Positions 15,636 through 23,973 of a stretch of 64,000 nt of DNA are shown here, in pieces. The notes beneath the pieces were generated by a model. It saw only the letters and a list, made by a program, of their open reading frames with translations. It ran no database searches and was not told the origin of the DNA. Each line of letters opens with the position of its first letter. The first letter of the stretch is position 1. Source of the stretch: Novilysobacter_A longmucuonensis (GTDB taxonomy: Bacteria; Pseudomonadota; Gammaproteobacteria; Xanthomonadales; Xanthomonadaceae); the NCBI RefSeq assembly GCF_046600735.1, contig NZ_JBJMAW010000007.1, forward strand, positions 1 through 64,000, read 5' to 3'. The translations under genes and the position numbers were made by a program.

Positions 15636-16172
15636 GTGAGCGGCGGCGCGCCCACCGACGGCTTCGAGGACTTCCTGCGCGAGCACCGCGAGGCGCTGCT
15701 GGGTTTCCTGCGCAGTCGGACCCATGACGAGGACGCCAAGGACGTGGTCCAGGAAGCCATGGTGCGGCTGATGCGCTACCGCGGCCGGCCGCCCGAACAG
15801 CTCCGCGCGCTGATGTACCGCATCGCGCTCAACGTGCTGGCCGATCGCGGCCGTCGGCAGCAGAGCCGGCAGGCCGACGCGCACGTCAGCCTGGACCAGA
15901 CGTTCGAGGGGCTGCCTTCCTCGGAACCCAGCCACGAGCAGCGCCTGGCCACCGAGCAGGAACTGGTGCAGGTGCGCGCGGCAATCCTGCAATTGCCGAC
16001 GCGCTGCCGCCAGGTGTATCTGCTGAACCGCATCGAGGGCATGAGCTACAGCCAGATCGCGCGGCATTGCGACATTTCGGTCAAGGCGGTCGAGAAGCAC
16101 GTGGGCAGGGCGTTGCGACTGCTGCGCCTGCACCTGCACGACAACGCCTCCAATCCACTGGACGATCCATGA
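15636..16172 (+). CDS. FecI-like ECF RNA polymerase sigma factor
   Basis: This 178-residue protein has region 2 (FEDFLREHREALLGFLRSR, then DAKDVVQEAMVRLM) and region 4 (LPTRCRQVYLLNRIEGMSYS, then QIARHCDISVKAVEKHV), the plan of an iron-starvation/cell-surface-signalling sigma. The start is the GTG at 15636, close to the first sigma-2 residues and preceded by a purine-rich GAGGGCCGGGG. The stop overlaps the ATG of the FecR gene (ATGA), so synthesis of sigma and anti-sigma is coupled. The downstream receptor has an STN signalling domain, completing a Fec-type circuit. The signal molecule is not known. Confidence 0.9.
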   Translation: MSGGAPTDGFEDFLREHREALLGFLRSRTHDEDAKDVVQEAMVRLMRYRGRPPEQLRALMYRIALNVLADRGRRQQSRQADAHVSLDQTFEGLPSSEPSHEQRLATEQELVQVRAAILQLPTRCRQVYLLNRIEGMSYSQIARHCDISVKAVEKHVGRALRLLRLHLHDNASNPLDDP

Positions 16173-17188
16173 GCACGGCACCTCCGAACGCCCCCACCGG
16201 CACCACGTCCACCGGCGATGACGGCCAGGCCGAGGCCTGGCTGGCCCGGCTGCATGCGCCCGATTGCAGCGCGCACGAACGCGCTGCCTTCGAGGGCTGG
16301 CTGGCGCAATCGCCGGCGCACATCGAAGCCTGGCTCGAAACCGAAAGGATCGACGCGATGGCCGGTGCGCTGGGCTCCGACGATCTGCTGCGCGCAGCGG
16401 CGCGGCAGGCGCGGCGCAAAACCGCCGGTGGCGGGCCGCTGCGCCGCTGGCGGCCGGCCGCCGCCGCGCTCGCCGCAACGCTGGTGGTTTCGCTCGGTGT
16501 AGCGTTCTGGTTGTTGCGCCCGGCGGCGGTGACGACGGTGGCGCAATACGCCACAGCGGTCGGCGAGCAGCGCGGTGTGACGCTCGCCGATGGCACCGAG
16601 GTCCTGCTCGATACCGACTCGCGCTTGACCGCGCGCTTCAGCGACGGGGCACGCCGCATCGAGCTGCAGCATGGGCGCGCGCAGTTCGTGGTTGCCTCGG
16701 ACCCGCAACGGCCGTTCACGGTCGAGGCCGGCGCGGCCACGATCCGCGACATCGGCACCACCTTCCAGGTCGGCCGTCGCGGCGACGCGGTTGAGGTGGG
16801 GCTGCTCGAGGGGGCGGTGATCGTGACCGCGGCCGGCCGCTCCGGCGCGAGCCAACGCAGCACGCTCGCGCCGGGCCAGCAGGTCACGGTCGACGCCGCC
16901 GGCAACGTGCAGGCCAGGCGTGCGCTCGACCTTGCGGTCGCCGAAGCCTGGCCGCGCGGTGACCTGGTGTTCAAGAACCGCCGGCTGGATATGCTGCTGG
17001 CGGAGATGAACCGCTACACGGAGGCCCAGTTGCGGCTTGCCGACCCGCGTCTGGGCGACACCACCGTCAGCGGCGTATTCCACATCCACGACCAGCCGGC
17101 GCTGATCGCGGCGCTGGAGCAGGGCTGGTCGTTGCGTGCCGAGCGCATCGACGAGCACCAGATCGTGCTGCACGGCCCGGCGCGGTAG
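16169..17188 (+). CDS. FecR-like transmembrane anti-sigma regulator
   Basis: FecR proteins hold their sigma inactive and relay a signal from an outer-membrane transducer. The 339-residue product has an N-terminal cytoplasmic anti-sigma domain (AEAWLARLHAPDCSAHERA, WLAQSPAHIEAW), a membrane helix at about residues 96-117, and a periplasmic FecR domain (GEQRGVTLADGTEVLLDTDS, IRDIGTTFQV). A short C-terminal DUF4974-like segment (LVFKNRRLDMLLAEMNRY) resembles the STN fold. Its start overlaps the sigma stop. A 252-base gap with an inverted repeat separates it from the receptor gene. Confidence 0.92.
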   Translation: MSTAPPNAPTGTTSTGDDGQAEAWLARLHAPDCSAHERAAFEGWLAQSPAHIEAWLETERIDAMAGALGSDDLLRAAARQARRKTAGGGPLRRWRPAAAALAATLVVSLGVAFWLLRPAAVTTVAQYATAVGEQRGVTLADGTEVLLDTDSRLTARFSDGARRIELQHGRAQFVVASDPQRPFTVEAGAATIRDIGTTFQVGRRGDAVEVGLLEGAVIVTAAGRSGASQRSTLAPGQQVTVDAAGNVQARRALDLAVAEAWPRGDLVFKNRRLDMLLAEMNRYTEAQLRLADPRLGDTTVSGVFHIHDQPALIAALEQGWSLRAERIDEHQIVLHGPAR

Positions 17189-17220
17189 CGCGCCGATCTA
17201 CCGGATTTCCCGCTGGGGAT

Positions 17221-17317
17221 GTAGGAGCGGCTTCAGCCGCGAGCTCTTCATGTGGTGGCTCCCTCCCTTCTTCATTTTTGGCGGCAAGCGGGCTTTCGCG
17301 GCTGAAGCCGCTCCTAC
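17221..17317. repeat. REPIN-like inverted repeat
   Basis: The arms GTAGGAGCGGCTTCAGCCGC plus one base (17221-17241) and its exact complement (17297-17317) flank a 55-base spacer, between the FecR and receptor genes. Other copies with different spacers lie at 21615, 27757, 43457 and 63733. Confidence 0.9.
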
Positions 17318-17441
17318 ATGAAACTGCATCAGGCAGGAGAGCGGGGCGGAGTGATCGAGCCTCCGCAGTACCAGCCCCGGCATTGCGCGGCCTGCGGGCG
17401 TTCCGTAAGGTGGCCGCTCCCGTAATGCCTGTCGCGGTTGA

Positions 17442-20294
17442 ATGGCCCCATCCAGGTTCACGCTCGCCCTGCTGGGCGCGCTGTCGTGGGCCTGTCTGGA
17501 CGGGCCTGCGCGCGGCGCCGAGGCATCGAGCTCCGCTGCCACCGCTTTCAGCATCCGCGCCGGCTCGCTCGACAGCGCGCTGGAGACCCTGGCGAGGCAG
17601 AGCCGCACCCAGATCATTTACGATCCCGCGCTGGTTGCGCAGCTGCGCAGCGGTGGCTTGCAGGGCGAACTTCCCGCGGCCCGCGCGTTGGCCCGGCTGC
17701 TGCGGGGCAGCGGCCTGCGCGCGGAGGCGGTCAACGCCAACACCTTCCTGTTGCGTCGCTATCCTCGCACCGCGCCGGTCAGACGCGCGGCTGCACCCGA
17801 GCGCCGCCCCGCCCCGACCGATCTCGCTGCGGTCCACGTCACCGGCACTCACATCCCACGCAGTGATCTCGATGTTGTCACTCCGTCGCCGGTGACCCTG
17901 ATCGGCCGCGAGCAGATCGAGACCAGCGGCCACCAGACCCTGTTCGAGTTGCTGCGCTTGCAGCCCGGCATGATCGGCCACCACCCGGTCGACGTCGCCG
18001 CCGACGGCGGGCAGGGTGTGCAGCAACCGTTTGCCACGGCGGCCACCACCAGCCTGAACGCTCTCGGGCCGCGCGCGACGCTGTTCCTGATCGACGGCCG
18101 CCGCGTCGCCAACTACGGGTTGATCTCGGCCGACCTGGGCGGCTTGCTCGACCTGGACGGCATTCCGCTGAGCATCGTCGACCGGGTCGAGATCATGCGC
18201 GGCGGCGCGTCGGCGATCTACGGTGCCGATGCGATGGCCGGCGTGGTCAACATCATCCTGAAAAAGCACCAGGACGGCGGCGAGATCATCGGCCGACTGG
18301 GGCGGTCCTCGCGCGGCGATGCCGATGAGCAGCGGCTTTCGTTCAGTCATGGCATCGATACGCCACGCGGCGGCAGCGCGCTGGTCGCCGCCGACTATTT
18401 CCGGCGCGAGGCATTGTTCGGTGCGCAGCGCGCGTGGCGCACCATGGACCACCGCCGCCATAGCCTGGGCGACTGGCGCATTCCGCTGGGCTATCGCGGG
18501 GTGGACGGCCACCTGGCCCAGCCCGCCTGCGCACCCGGCGCGGGCGCGGGCGCGCTGGTCGAAGGCTGCCTTCTCGACATTCCGCGTTTTCTCACCCTAC
18601 ACCCGGCAAGCGAGCGCCTGTCGCTGTACGGGCACCTGCAGCAACCGGTCGGCGGCAGCATGAGCTGGTCGGCCGATGTGCGCGCCAGCGAAGCCAGCCA
18701 GCAACTGGGCGGCGCGCCGTTCCATGGCCGGGTGTCGGTGCCGGCGGGCCACCCCGACGCAGTGCCCGGCTCGCCCGTGCTCGACTATGCGTTCTTCGAC
18801 GTCGGTCCGGTGCGCAACCGCAGCGACACCCGCACGCTGGATGCCTCCACCGGCCTCAATGGCCTGCTCGGCGGCTGGGAGTGGTCCGCGACCGCGTCGC
18901 ACCATCGCAACAGCGTCGCCAGCCGCATCGACGGGCTGGTCCGCGATACCGCATTCACCGAGGCGGTGCACGCCCACGCGTACCGGTTCAACGCGGGCGA
19001 CGGCGCGCAAGCCAACCCGGTCTCGGTGCTGGCGGCGATCTCGCCGCGGGTCACGGCGCGCGGGACCGCGGTGCTGAACCAACTCAGCTTCGCCATCAAT
19101 GGCCGCGGCTTCTCGCTGCCGGCCGGCGCGACCCGGCTTGCCGCCGGTGCCGAGTTCGGCCGCGATTCACTGCGCCATCGCCCCGACCCGCTGATGCTCG
19201 AGCATGACCTCGCGCTGAGTCCGCAGAAGATCAGCATCGACACCCACCGCTACAGCTCCGCGCTGTATGCCGAGATCAACGTGCCGTTGCTGGCGCGGGT
19301 GCAGGCCGACGTGGCGCTGCGGCTGGACCGGCGCCAGGGCTACGGCAGCAAGCGCTCGCCCAAGCTCGGGGTGAAGTGGAACGTGATCGACTCGCTGACC
19401 TTCCGCGGCACCGCGGCCACCGGTTACCGCGCGCCTTCGCTGTTCGAGCTGCGCCGGCCGAACGTGTTCGAGAAGCTTGCGTTCGTGCTGGAGAACGAGG
19501 CCGTGGCGCCATGCGCGGTGTCGATCCCGATCGATGTCGGCATCAGCTATTGCCTGGTGACGCTGGGGGCGCACGAGAACCCCGACCTGCGGCCGGAGAC
19601 GTCGCGCAGCCACACGCTCGGCATGGTGTGGGCGCCCTCGCGCGGGTTCAGCCTCAGCCTGGATCATTTCCGCATCCAGCGCCGCAACGAGATCCTGCCG
19701 GGCAGCGCGCTCGACGATCTCGCCGCATTTCCGCAATCACTGCAGCGCGATGAGGCTGGCCGGCTGATCGGGATCGACCAGTACTTCGAGAACGTCGGCC
19801 GCAGCGATGTGCGCGGCTGGGAATTGGACGCGCAGTACGCATTGGACACCGCGCGCTACGGCCGCTACTCGCTGCGGCTGTCGGGCCATTACCTGCAGCG
19901 CCTGGAGCGGCGTGCACGGCCGAATGCGCCGGTACTGGACCAGGCCGGCCATCGCGCCCCCGATCGCAGCGCGCTGGCGTCGCTGCAGTGGGACTACGCC
20001 GACTGGCGCACCACGCTGAACCTGCGCAGCCTGGGGCCTTCGCAGGTCGTGGCCGCGGGCCAGCCGTGCCCGGCGGCCAACCTCGCCGCGGGCAAGTGCC
20101 GCACGCCCGGTTCGACCACGTTCGATGTGGACCTGCAGTACGCCGGGTTCGCCGACTGGCGCTTCGGGCTCAACGTGCGGGACATCGGCGACCGCCGCCC
20201 GCTGAACTTCGACGTGGCCAAGGGCGGTTACGACATCGCCCACGACGACCCGCGTGGTCGTTATTACCTGCTCAGCGCCGCCTACCGCTTCTGA
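17442..20294 (+). CDS. TonB-dependent outer-membrane receptor/transducer with STN domain
   Basis: The 950-residue product has a signal peptide ending near GPARGAEA, then a secretin/TonB short N-terminal domain at about residues 36-105 (FSIRAGSLDSALETLARQS). The plug follows (VTGTHIPRSDLDVVTPSP, ELLRLQPG, VDRVEIMRGGASAIYGADAM), and then a 22-strand-type barrel whose last residues, LLSAAYRF, end in Phe. The STN domain marks it as a signal transducer that contacts the FecR protein encoded upstream. The substrate cannot be told from the sequence; related xanthomonad receptors take siderophores, sugars or peptides. No biosynthesis or inner-membrane transporter genes lie nearby. A terminator-like hairpin sits 260 bases downstream. 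Confidence 0.92.
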   Translation: MAPSRFTLALLGALSWACLDGPARGAEASSSAATAFSIRAGSLDSALETLARQSRTQIIYDPALVAQLRSGGLQGELPAARALARLLRGSGLRAEAVNANTFLLRRYPRTAPVRRAAAPERRPAPTDLAAVHVTGTHIPRSDLDVVTPSPVTLIGREQIETSGHQTLFELLRLQPGMIGHHPVDVAADGGQGVQQPFATAATTSLNALGPRATLFLIDGRRVANYGLISADLGGLLDLDGIPLSIVDRVEIMRGGASAIYGADAMAGVVNIILKKHQDGGEIIGRLGRSSRGDADEQRLSFSHGIDTPRGGSALVAADYFRREALFGAQRAWRTMDHRRHSLGDWRIPLGYRGVDGHLAQPACAPGAGAGALVEGCLLDIPRFLTLHPASERLSLYGHLQQPVGGSMSWSADVRASEASQQLGGAPFHGRVSVPAGHPDAVPGSPVLDYAFFDVGPVRNRSDTRTLDASTGLNGLLGGWEWSATASHHRNSVASRIDGLVRDTAFTEAVHAHAYRFNAGDGAQANPVSVLAAISPRVTARGTAVLNQLSFAINGRGFSLPAGATRLAAGAEFGRDSLRHRPDPLMLEHDLALSPQKISIDTHRYSSALYAEINVPLLARVQADVALRLDRRQGYGSKRSPKLGVKWNVIDSLTFRGTAATGYRAPSLFELRRPNVFEKLAFVLENEAVAPCAVSIPIDVGISYCLVTLGAHENPDLRPETSRSHTLGMVWAPSRGFSLSLDHFRIQRRNEILPGSALDDLAAFPQSLQRDEAGRLIGIDQYFENVGRSDVRGWELDAQYALDTARYGRYSLRLSGHYLQRLERRARPNAPVLDQAGHRAPDRSALASLQWDYADWRTTLNLRSLGPSQVVAAGQPCPAANLAAGKCRTPGSTTFDVDLQYAGFADWRFGLNVRDIGDRRPLNFDVAKGGYDIAHDDPRGRYYLLSAAYRF

Positions 20295-20553
20295 CGCGCG
20301 ACCCGATCGCAAATTTTTCTTTCCCACGGGGTAGGGGGGAAGGGCAGTGCGTGCGTTACCGATACCGGTGTCCTGGCAAGGGTGTCCCGATCCGCGACGA
20401 ATATCGTCGGAACGGGGCGGTTCTGATCGGGGGCTAGCAGTGCAGGAGCCGGCCGCCATTGGCGATCCGGTGGACCACGGAAGGTGCCAAGGATGGCGAG
20501 CCAACGGACGGCGGCCAAGGATGGCAGCCAGGGATGGCCTCCACGGAAGGTCG

Positions 20554-20602
20554 CTCCCGGTACGCCGAGGCTTCGGGGCTCGGTGTGCCGGGAGTTTTTT
20601 TT
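20554..20602 (+). terminator. predicted intrinsic terminator downstream of the receptor gene
   Basis: A stem CTCCCGGTACGCCGAG pairs with CTCGGTGTGCCGGGAG (14 of 16 Watson-Crick, the rest G-T) over an eight-base loop and is followed by eight T residues on the plus strand. Confidence 0.75.
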
Positions 20603-20653
20603 CGAAGGGGGAGTAACCGCATCGCGCCAGCACTCCTCCTGCACCTGGGAAAC

Positions 20654-20684
20654 AAAAAAGGCCGCGGAATCCGCGGCCTTTTTT
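20654..20684. terminator. bidirectional terminator between tsf and the receptor gene
   Basis: Six A residues, an eight-base-pair stem GGCCGCGG/CCGCGGCC with a three-base loop, and six T residues make it able to act on either strand. It starts 35 bases beyond the tsf stop and is its likely terminator. Confidence 0.85.
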
Positions 20685-20718
20685 GTACTTGCTGGGAAGC
20701 TGGAGGGGAACGGCGCGG

Positions 20719-21588
20719 CTACGCCAGGCCCGCCTGCTTCATCACTTCGGCGTGGAAATCGTCGCTCTGCTTCTCGATGCCCTCGCCGACGGCGAGGCGG
20801 ACGAAACCCAGGACTTCGGCGCCGGCGGCCTTGAGCGCGGCTTCGACGGTCTGGTTGGTGTCCAGCACGTACGGCTGGCCGGTCAGGCACAGCTCGTTGA
20901 CGGTCTTGGCGACCTTGCCGGAAATCATCTTCTCGAGGATCTCGGCGGGCTTGCCGGTGTCCTTGACCTGGGCCAGGGCGATTTCCTTTTCCTTGGCGAC
21001 GAAGTCGGCCGGGACGTGGGCCGGCGAGATGTACGGCGGGTTCATCGCCGCGACGTGCATCGCCAGGCCGCGTGCCAGGTCGGCGTTGCCGCCCTTGAGC
21101 TCGATCAGCACGCCGATGCGGCCGCCATGCACGTAGGCGCCGAGCGTATTGGCGCTTTCCATGTGCGAGATGCGGCGGACCTGCACGTTCTCGCCGACCT
21201 TGGCGATCAGCTCGGCGCGGGTCTCCTCGACGGTCTGGCCGGAGCCCAGCTTTGCGGTCTTCAGTGCTTCGACATCGGGGGCCCCGAGCGCGGCTTCGCC
21301 GACGTTCTCGGTGAACGCAATGAAGTTGGCGTCCTTGGCGACGAAGTCGGTCTCGGAGTTGATCTCGATTAGCACGGCCTTGCCGTCGGTCTGGGCCGCG
21401 ACGATGCGACCTTCGGCGGCGACGCGGCTGGCTTTCTTGTCGGCCTTGGCCAGACCCTGCTTGCGCAGCCATTCGGCGGAGACTTCGACGTCGCCGTTGT
21501 TCTCGACCAGCGCCTTCTTGCACTCCATCATGCCGGCGCCGGTGCGCTCGCGCAGTTCCTTGACCAGGGATGCGGTGATTTCTGCCAT
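20719..21588 (-). CDS. tsf: translation elongation factor Ts
   Basis: EF-Ts regenerates EF-Tu-GTP by nucleotide exchange. The 289-residue sequence has the N-terminal UBA-like motif (LVKELRERTGAGMMECKKAL) and the exchange core TDFVAKDANFIAF. Length is near the usual 280-295. It lies downstream of rpsB, as in nearly all bacteria, but a REPIN-like repeat occupies the 151-base gap. On its other side the expected pyrH is replaced by the convergent sigma/FecR/receptor module. Confidence 0.97.
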   Translation of the reverse strand: MAEITASLVKELRERTGAGMMECKKALVENNGDVEVSAEWLRKQGLAKADKKASRVAAEGRIVAAQTDGKAVLIEINSETDFVAKDANFIAFTENVGEAALGAPDVEALKTAKLGSGQTVEETRAELIAKVGENVQVRRISHMESANTLGAYVHGGRIGVLIELKGGNADLARGLAMHVAAMNPPYISPAHVPADFVAKEKEIALAQVKDTGKPAEILEKMISGKVAKTVNELCLTGQPYVLDTNQTVEAALKAAGAEVLGFVRLAVGEGIEKQSDDFHAEVMKQAGLA

Positions 21589-21614
21589 GGGGTTACCTCA
21601 TATTTTTCGGAACT

Positions 21615-21692
21615 GTAGGAGCGGCTTCAGCCGCAATCCGCAATCGGTCACAAGGGGCCGAAACATTCGATCGCGGCTGAAGCCGCTCCTAC
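21615..21692. repeat. REPIN-like inverted repeat between rpsB and tsf
   Basis: The left arm GTAGGAGCGGCTTCAGCCGC (21615-21634) and its complement (21673-21692) flank 38 bases. It lies within the rpsB-tsf transcript, where it could form a stable hairpin and alter relative expression. Confidence 0.9.
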
Positions 21693-21739
21693 AAAAGAAG
21701 TGCGGCCGCGCAGCATGGCGCGGCCGCATGACATCGGTC

Positions 21740-22675
21740 TTACTCGGCGGCCGGTGCTTCGGTGGCCGGCTTGGCGTCTTCAGTCTTCGCGGCAGCTTCA
21801 GCCTTGGGGGCGTCTTCACTCTTCGCGTCAGCGTCAGCCTTGGGAGCCTCTTCAGCCTTCGCGGCAGCTTCGGTCTTGGCGGCGTCGTCAGCTTTCGGGG
21901 CAGCCTTTTTGGCCGGGGCGCGGCCACGCGGCGCGGCCTTGCCACCGTCGGCATCGGCGAAGTCTTCCTCGCGCACGCTGGCGGCCTGCGGCGCGGCGGC
22001 CTTGCCTTCGAGCACGGCATCGGCGGCGGCGCGGGCGTACAGCTGCACCGCACGGATCGCGTCGTCGTTGCCCGGGATCGCGTAGTCCACCAGTTCCGGG
22101 TTGTAGTTGGTGTCGACCACGGCCACGACGGGGATGCCAAGCTTCTTGGCTTCCTTGACCGCGATGTCTTCGTGGCCGATATCGATCACGAACAGCGCGT
22201 CGGGCAGGCGGTTCATTTCCTTGATGCCGCCCAGCGAGGACAGCTTCTTCTCGCGCTCACGGCGCAGGCCGAGCACTTCGTGCTTGACGAGCTTTTCGAA
22301 GGTGCCGTCGGTTTCGGCCGCCTCGAGCTCTTTCAAGCGTTGAACCGACTTCTTGACCGTGGCGAAGTTGGTCAGCGTACCGCCGAGCCAACGCTGATTC
22401 ATGTACGGCATGCCGCAACGCTCGGCCTCTTCCTTGATCGACTCGCGCGCGCTGCGCTTGGTGCCGAGGAACAGGATCATGCCGCGCTTCTGGGCGATGC
22501 CCGAGAGAAAGTTCATCGCGTCGTTGAACAGCGGAACGGTCTTCTCGAGGTTGATGATGTGGATCTTGCCGCGGGCGCCGAAGATGTACGGGCCCATCTT
22601 GGGATTCCAGTAGCGGGTCTGGTGGCCGAAATGGACGCCGGCCTCCAGCATCTGGCGCATGGTGATCTGGGGCAT
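21740..22675 (-). CDS. rpsB: 30S ribosomal protein S2 with long Ala/Lys/Glu-rich tail
   Basis: S2 binds the 30S head-body junction. From the ATG at 22675 the product is 311 residues, against about 240 in E. coli. Residues 1-224 are a standard S2 core (MLEAGVHFGHQTRYWNPKM, LGTKRSARESI, NQRWLGGTLTNF, PDALFVIDIGHEDIAVKEA). Residues 225-311 form a low-complexity charged tail with repeated AAK-E/D-E and AKPA units, starting after a basic KKAAPK stretch. An upstream open extension lies in the leader and is excluded. The leader of about 270 bases and its promoter are listed separately. Confidence 0.96.
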   Translation of the reverse strand: MPQITMRQMLEAGVHFGHQTRYWNPKMGPYIFGARGKIHIINLEKTVPLFNDAMNFLSGIAQKRGMILFLGTKRSARESIKEEAERCGMPYMNQRWLGGTLTNFATVKKSVQRLKELEAAETDGTFEKLVKHEVLGLRREREKKLSSLGGIKEMNRLPDALFVIDIGHEDIAVKEAKKLGIPVVAVVDTNYNPELVDYAIPGNDDAIRAVQLYARAAADAVLEGKAAAPQAASVREEDFADADGGKAAPRGRAPAKKAAPKADDAAKTEAAAKAEEAPKADADAKSEDAPKAEAAAKTEDAKPATEAPAAE

Positions 22676-22945
22676 TGTTTGTAACTCCAGGCAGTGGAAT
22701 CCGGCCGCCAAAAGGGTAGGGCGGCTGCCGCGGCGCGGGCCGTGGCGAGGATTCCGGGGTTGGGCCTCCCCGCTGCTTCCGTGACCGAACCACATACCCG
22801 TACTGGAGCCTTGGCTCCAGACCGTATGCAGCACCCCGGCACGGACTGTGGCAGCGGGTGTGTATTCGCCTGCGCTGGAGCTTCGGCCCCACTGCTGACG
22901 CCCGGCGTGGGCGGCGTGAAGGCACAGGGCCTGCACAGCCGGGCA
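22676..22945 (-). promoter_or_regulatory. long rpsB 5' leader, possible S2 autoregulatory RNA
   Basis: About 270 untranslated bases separate the predicted promoter from the rpsB start. The leader contains a perfect hairpin CTGGAGCC-AA-GGCTCCAG (around 22814-22831) and further GC-rich stems. In enterobacteria S2 represses its own operon through the rpsB leader, so an analogous control is plausible. The assignment is by position and structure only. Confidence 0.45.
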
Positions 22946-22974
22946 ATTGTAGGGGGGCAGGCCCGCGGGGGCAA
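22946..22974 (-). promoter_or_regulatory. predicted sigma-70 promoter of rpsB-tsf
   Basis: On the minus strand a -35 TTGCCC (22974-22969) and a -10 TACAAT (22951-22946) are separated by exactly 17 bases. Confidence 0.65.
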
Positions 22975-22983
22975 GCAGGTGTA

Positions 22984-23149
22984 TTTGACGCGGATCGACG
23001 CGGAGGGGCGCGGATAGGACAGAGGCAGTCAGGGGCGAGAAGTGAGTAAGTGACTGGTAAGTGGGATCGAACCCAGTCGGCATGGCGCCGCGCCGCGTAC
23101 AGGGCCCAATTGGCCCTCTCCGCTCTTATTCGCGTGAATTCGCGTCAAA
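22984..23149. repeat. GACGCGGATC-type inverted repeat
   Basis: The left arm TTTGACGCGGATCGACGCGG (from 22984) and a right arm containing GTGAATTCGCGTCAAA (23119-23149) are diverged complements. They lie between rpsB and map. Further copies occur at 63458-63670 and 63821-63863. Confidence 0.65.
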
Positions 23150-23184
23150 AAGCCCCGGATTTCCTGCCACCCGCCCGCATCGGC

Positions 23185-23190
23185 GATAAT
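23185..23190 (+). promoter_or_regulatory. possible -10 element of a leaderless map transcript
   Basis: GATAAT lies six bases before the map ATG, so transcription would start at or beside the start codon. No Shine-Dalgarno is visible. The -35 (TTCCTG at 23161, spacing 18) is weak. Confidence 0.4.
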
Positions 23191-23196
23191 GTGCGA

Positions 23197-23973
23197 ATGC
23201 CTGTAACCACCAAGACCCCCGAAGAGATCGAGCAGATGCGCATCGCCGGCCGCCTGGCCGCCGAGGTGCTGCAGATGATCGCCCCCCACGTGAAGCCCGG
23301 CGTCAGCACCGAGACGCTGGACAAGCTCTGTCACGACCACATCGTCAACGTGCAGCAGGCCGTTCCGGCCAACGTCGGCTACAAGGGCTTTCCCAAGACC
23401 GTCTGCACCTCGGTCAACAACGTGATCTGCCACGGCATCCCCAACGAAGCCAAGGTCCTCAAGGACGGCGACATCGTCAATATCGACGTCACCGTGATCA
23501 AGAACGGCTGGCACGGCGATACCAGCCGCATGTTCGTGGCCGGCACGCCGTCGGTCATGGCCAAGCGCCTGATCGAGGTGACCCGCGAGGCGATGTTCCG
23601 CGGCATCCGCTCGGTTCGGCCCGGTGCGACCCTGGGCGACATCGGTGCGGCGATCCAGCAGTACGCTGAATCCGAACGCTTCAGCGTGGTGCGCGAGTAC
23701 TGCGGCCACGGCATCGGCCGGGTCTACCACGACGAGCCGCAGGTGCTGCATTACGGCCGCGCCGGCGAGGGCCTGGTGCTGCGGCCGGGCATGACCTTCA
23801 CCATCGAGCCGATGATCAACGAAGGCGCCCGCCACACGCGCCTGCTGCCGGACGGTTGGACCGTGGTGACCAAGGACCGCAAGCTCTCTGCCCAGTGGGA
23901 GCACACCGTTGCGGTGACCGACGACGGCGTCGAGATACTGACCCGGTTGCCGGGCGACGACAACGACCTGTGA
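23197..23973 (+). CDS. map: type I methionine aminopeptidase
   Basis: Map removes the initiator Met from nascent proteins. The 258-residue sequence shows the metal ligands in DGDIVNIDVTV, GDTSRMF, EYCGHGIGRVYHDEP, MTFTIEPMI and QWEHTVAVT, and the substrate-pocket CHGIPN. The ATG at 23197 gives the standard N-terminus PVTTKTPEEIEQM; upstream in-frame codons lie in a repeat. The stop overlaps the glnD GTG. It is divergent from rpsB, as in many gammaproteobacteria. Confidence 0.96.
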   Translation: MPVTTKTPEEIEQMRIAGRLAAEVLQMIAPHVKPGVSTETLDKLCHDHIVNVQQAVPANVGYKGFPKTVCTSVNNVICHGIPNEAKVLKDGDIVNIDVTVIKNGWHGDTSRMFVAGTPSVMAKRLIEVTREAMFRGIRSVRPGATLGDIGAAIQQYAESERFSVVREYCGHGIGRVYHDEPQVLHYGRAGEGLVLRPGMTFTIEPMINEGARHTRLLPDGWTVVTKDRKLSAQWEHTVAVTDDGVEILTRLPGDDNDL

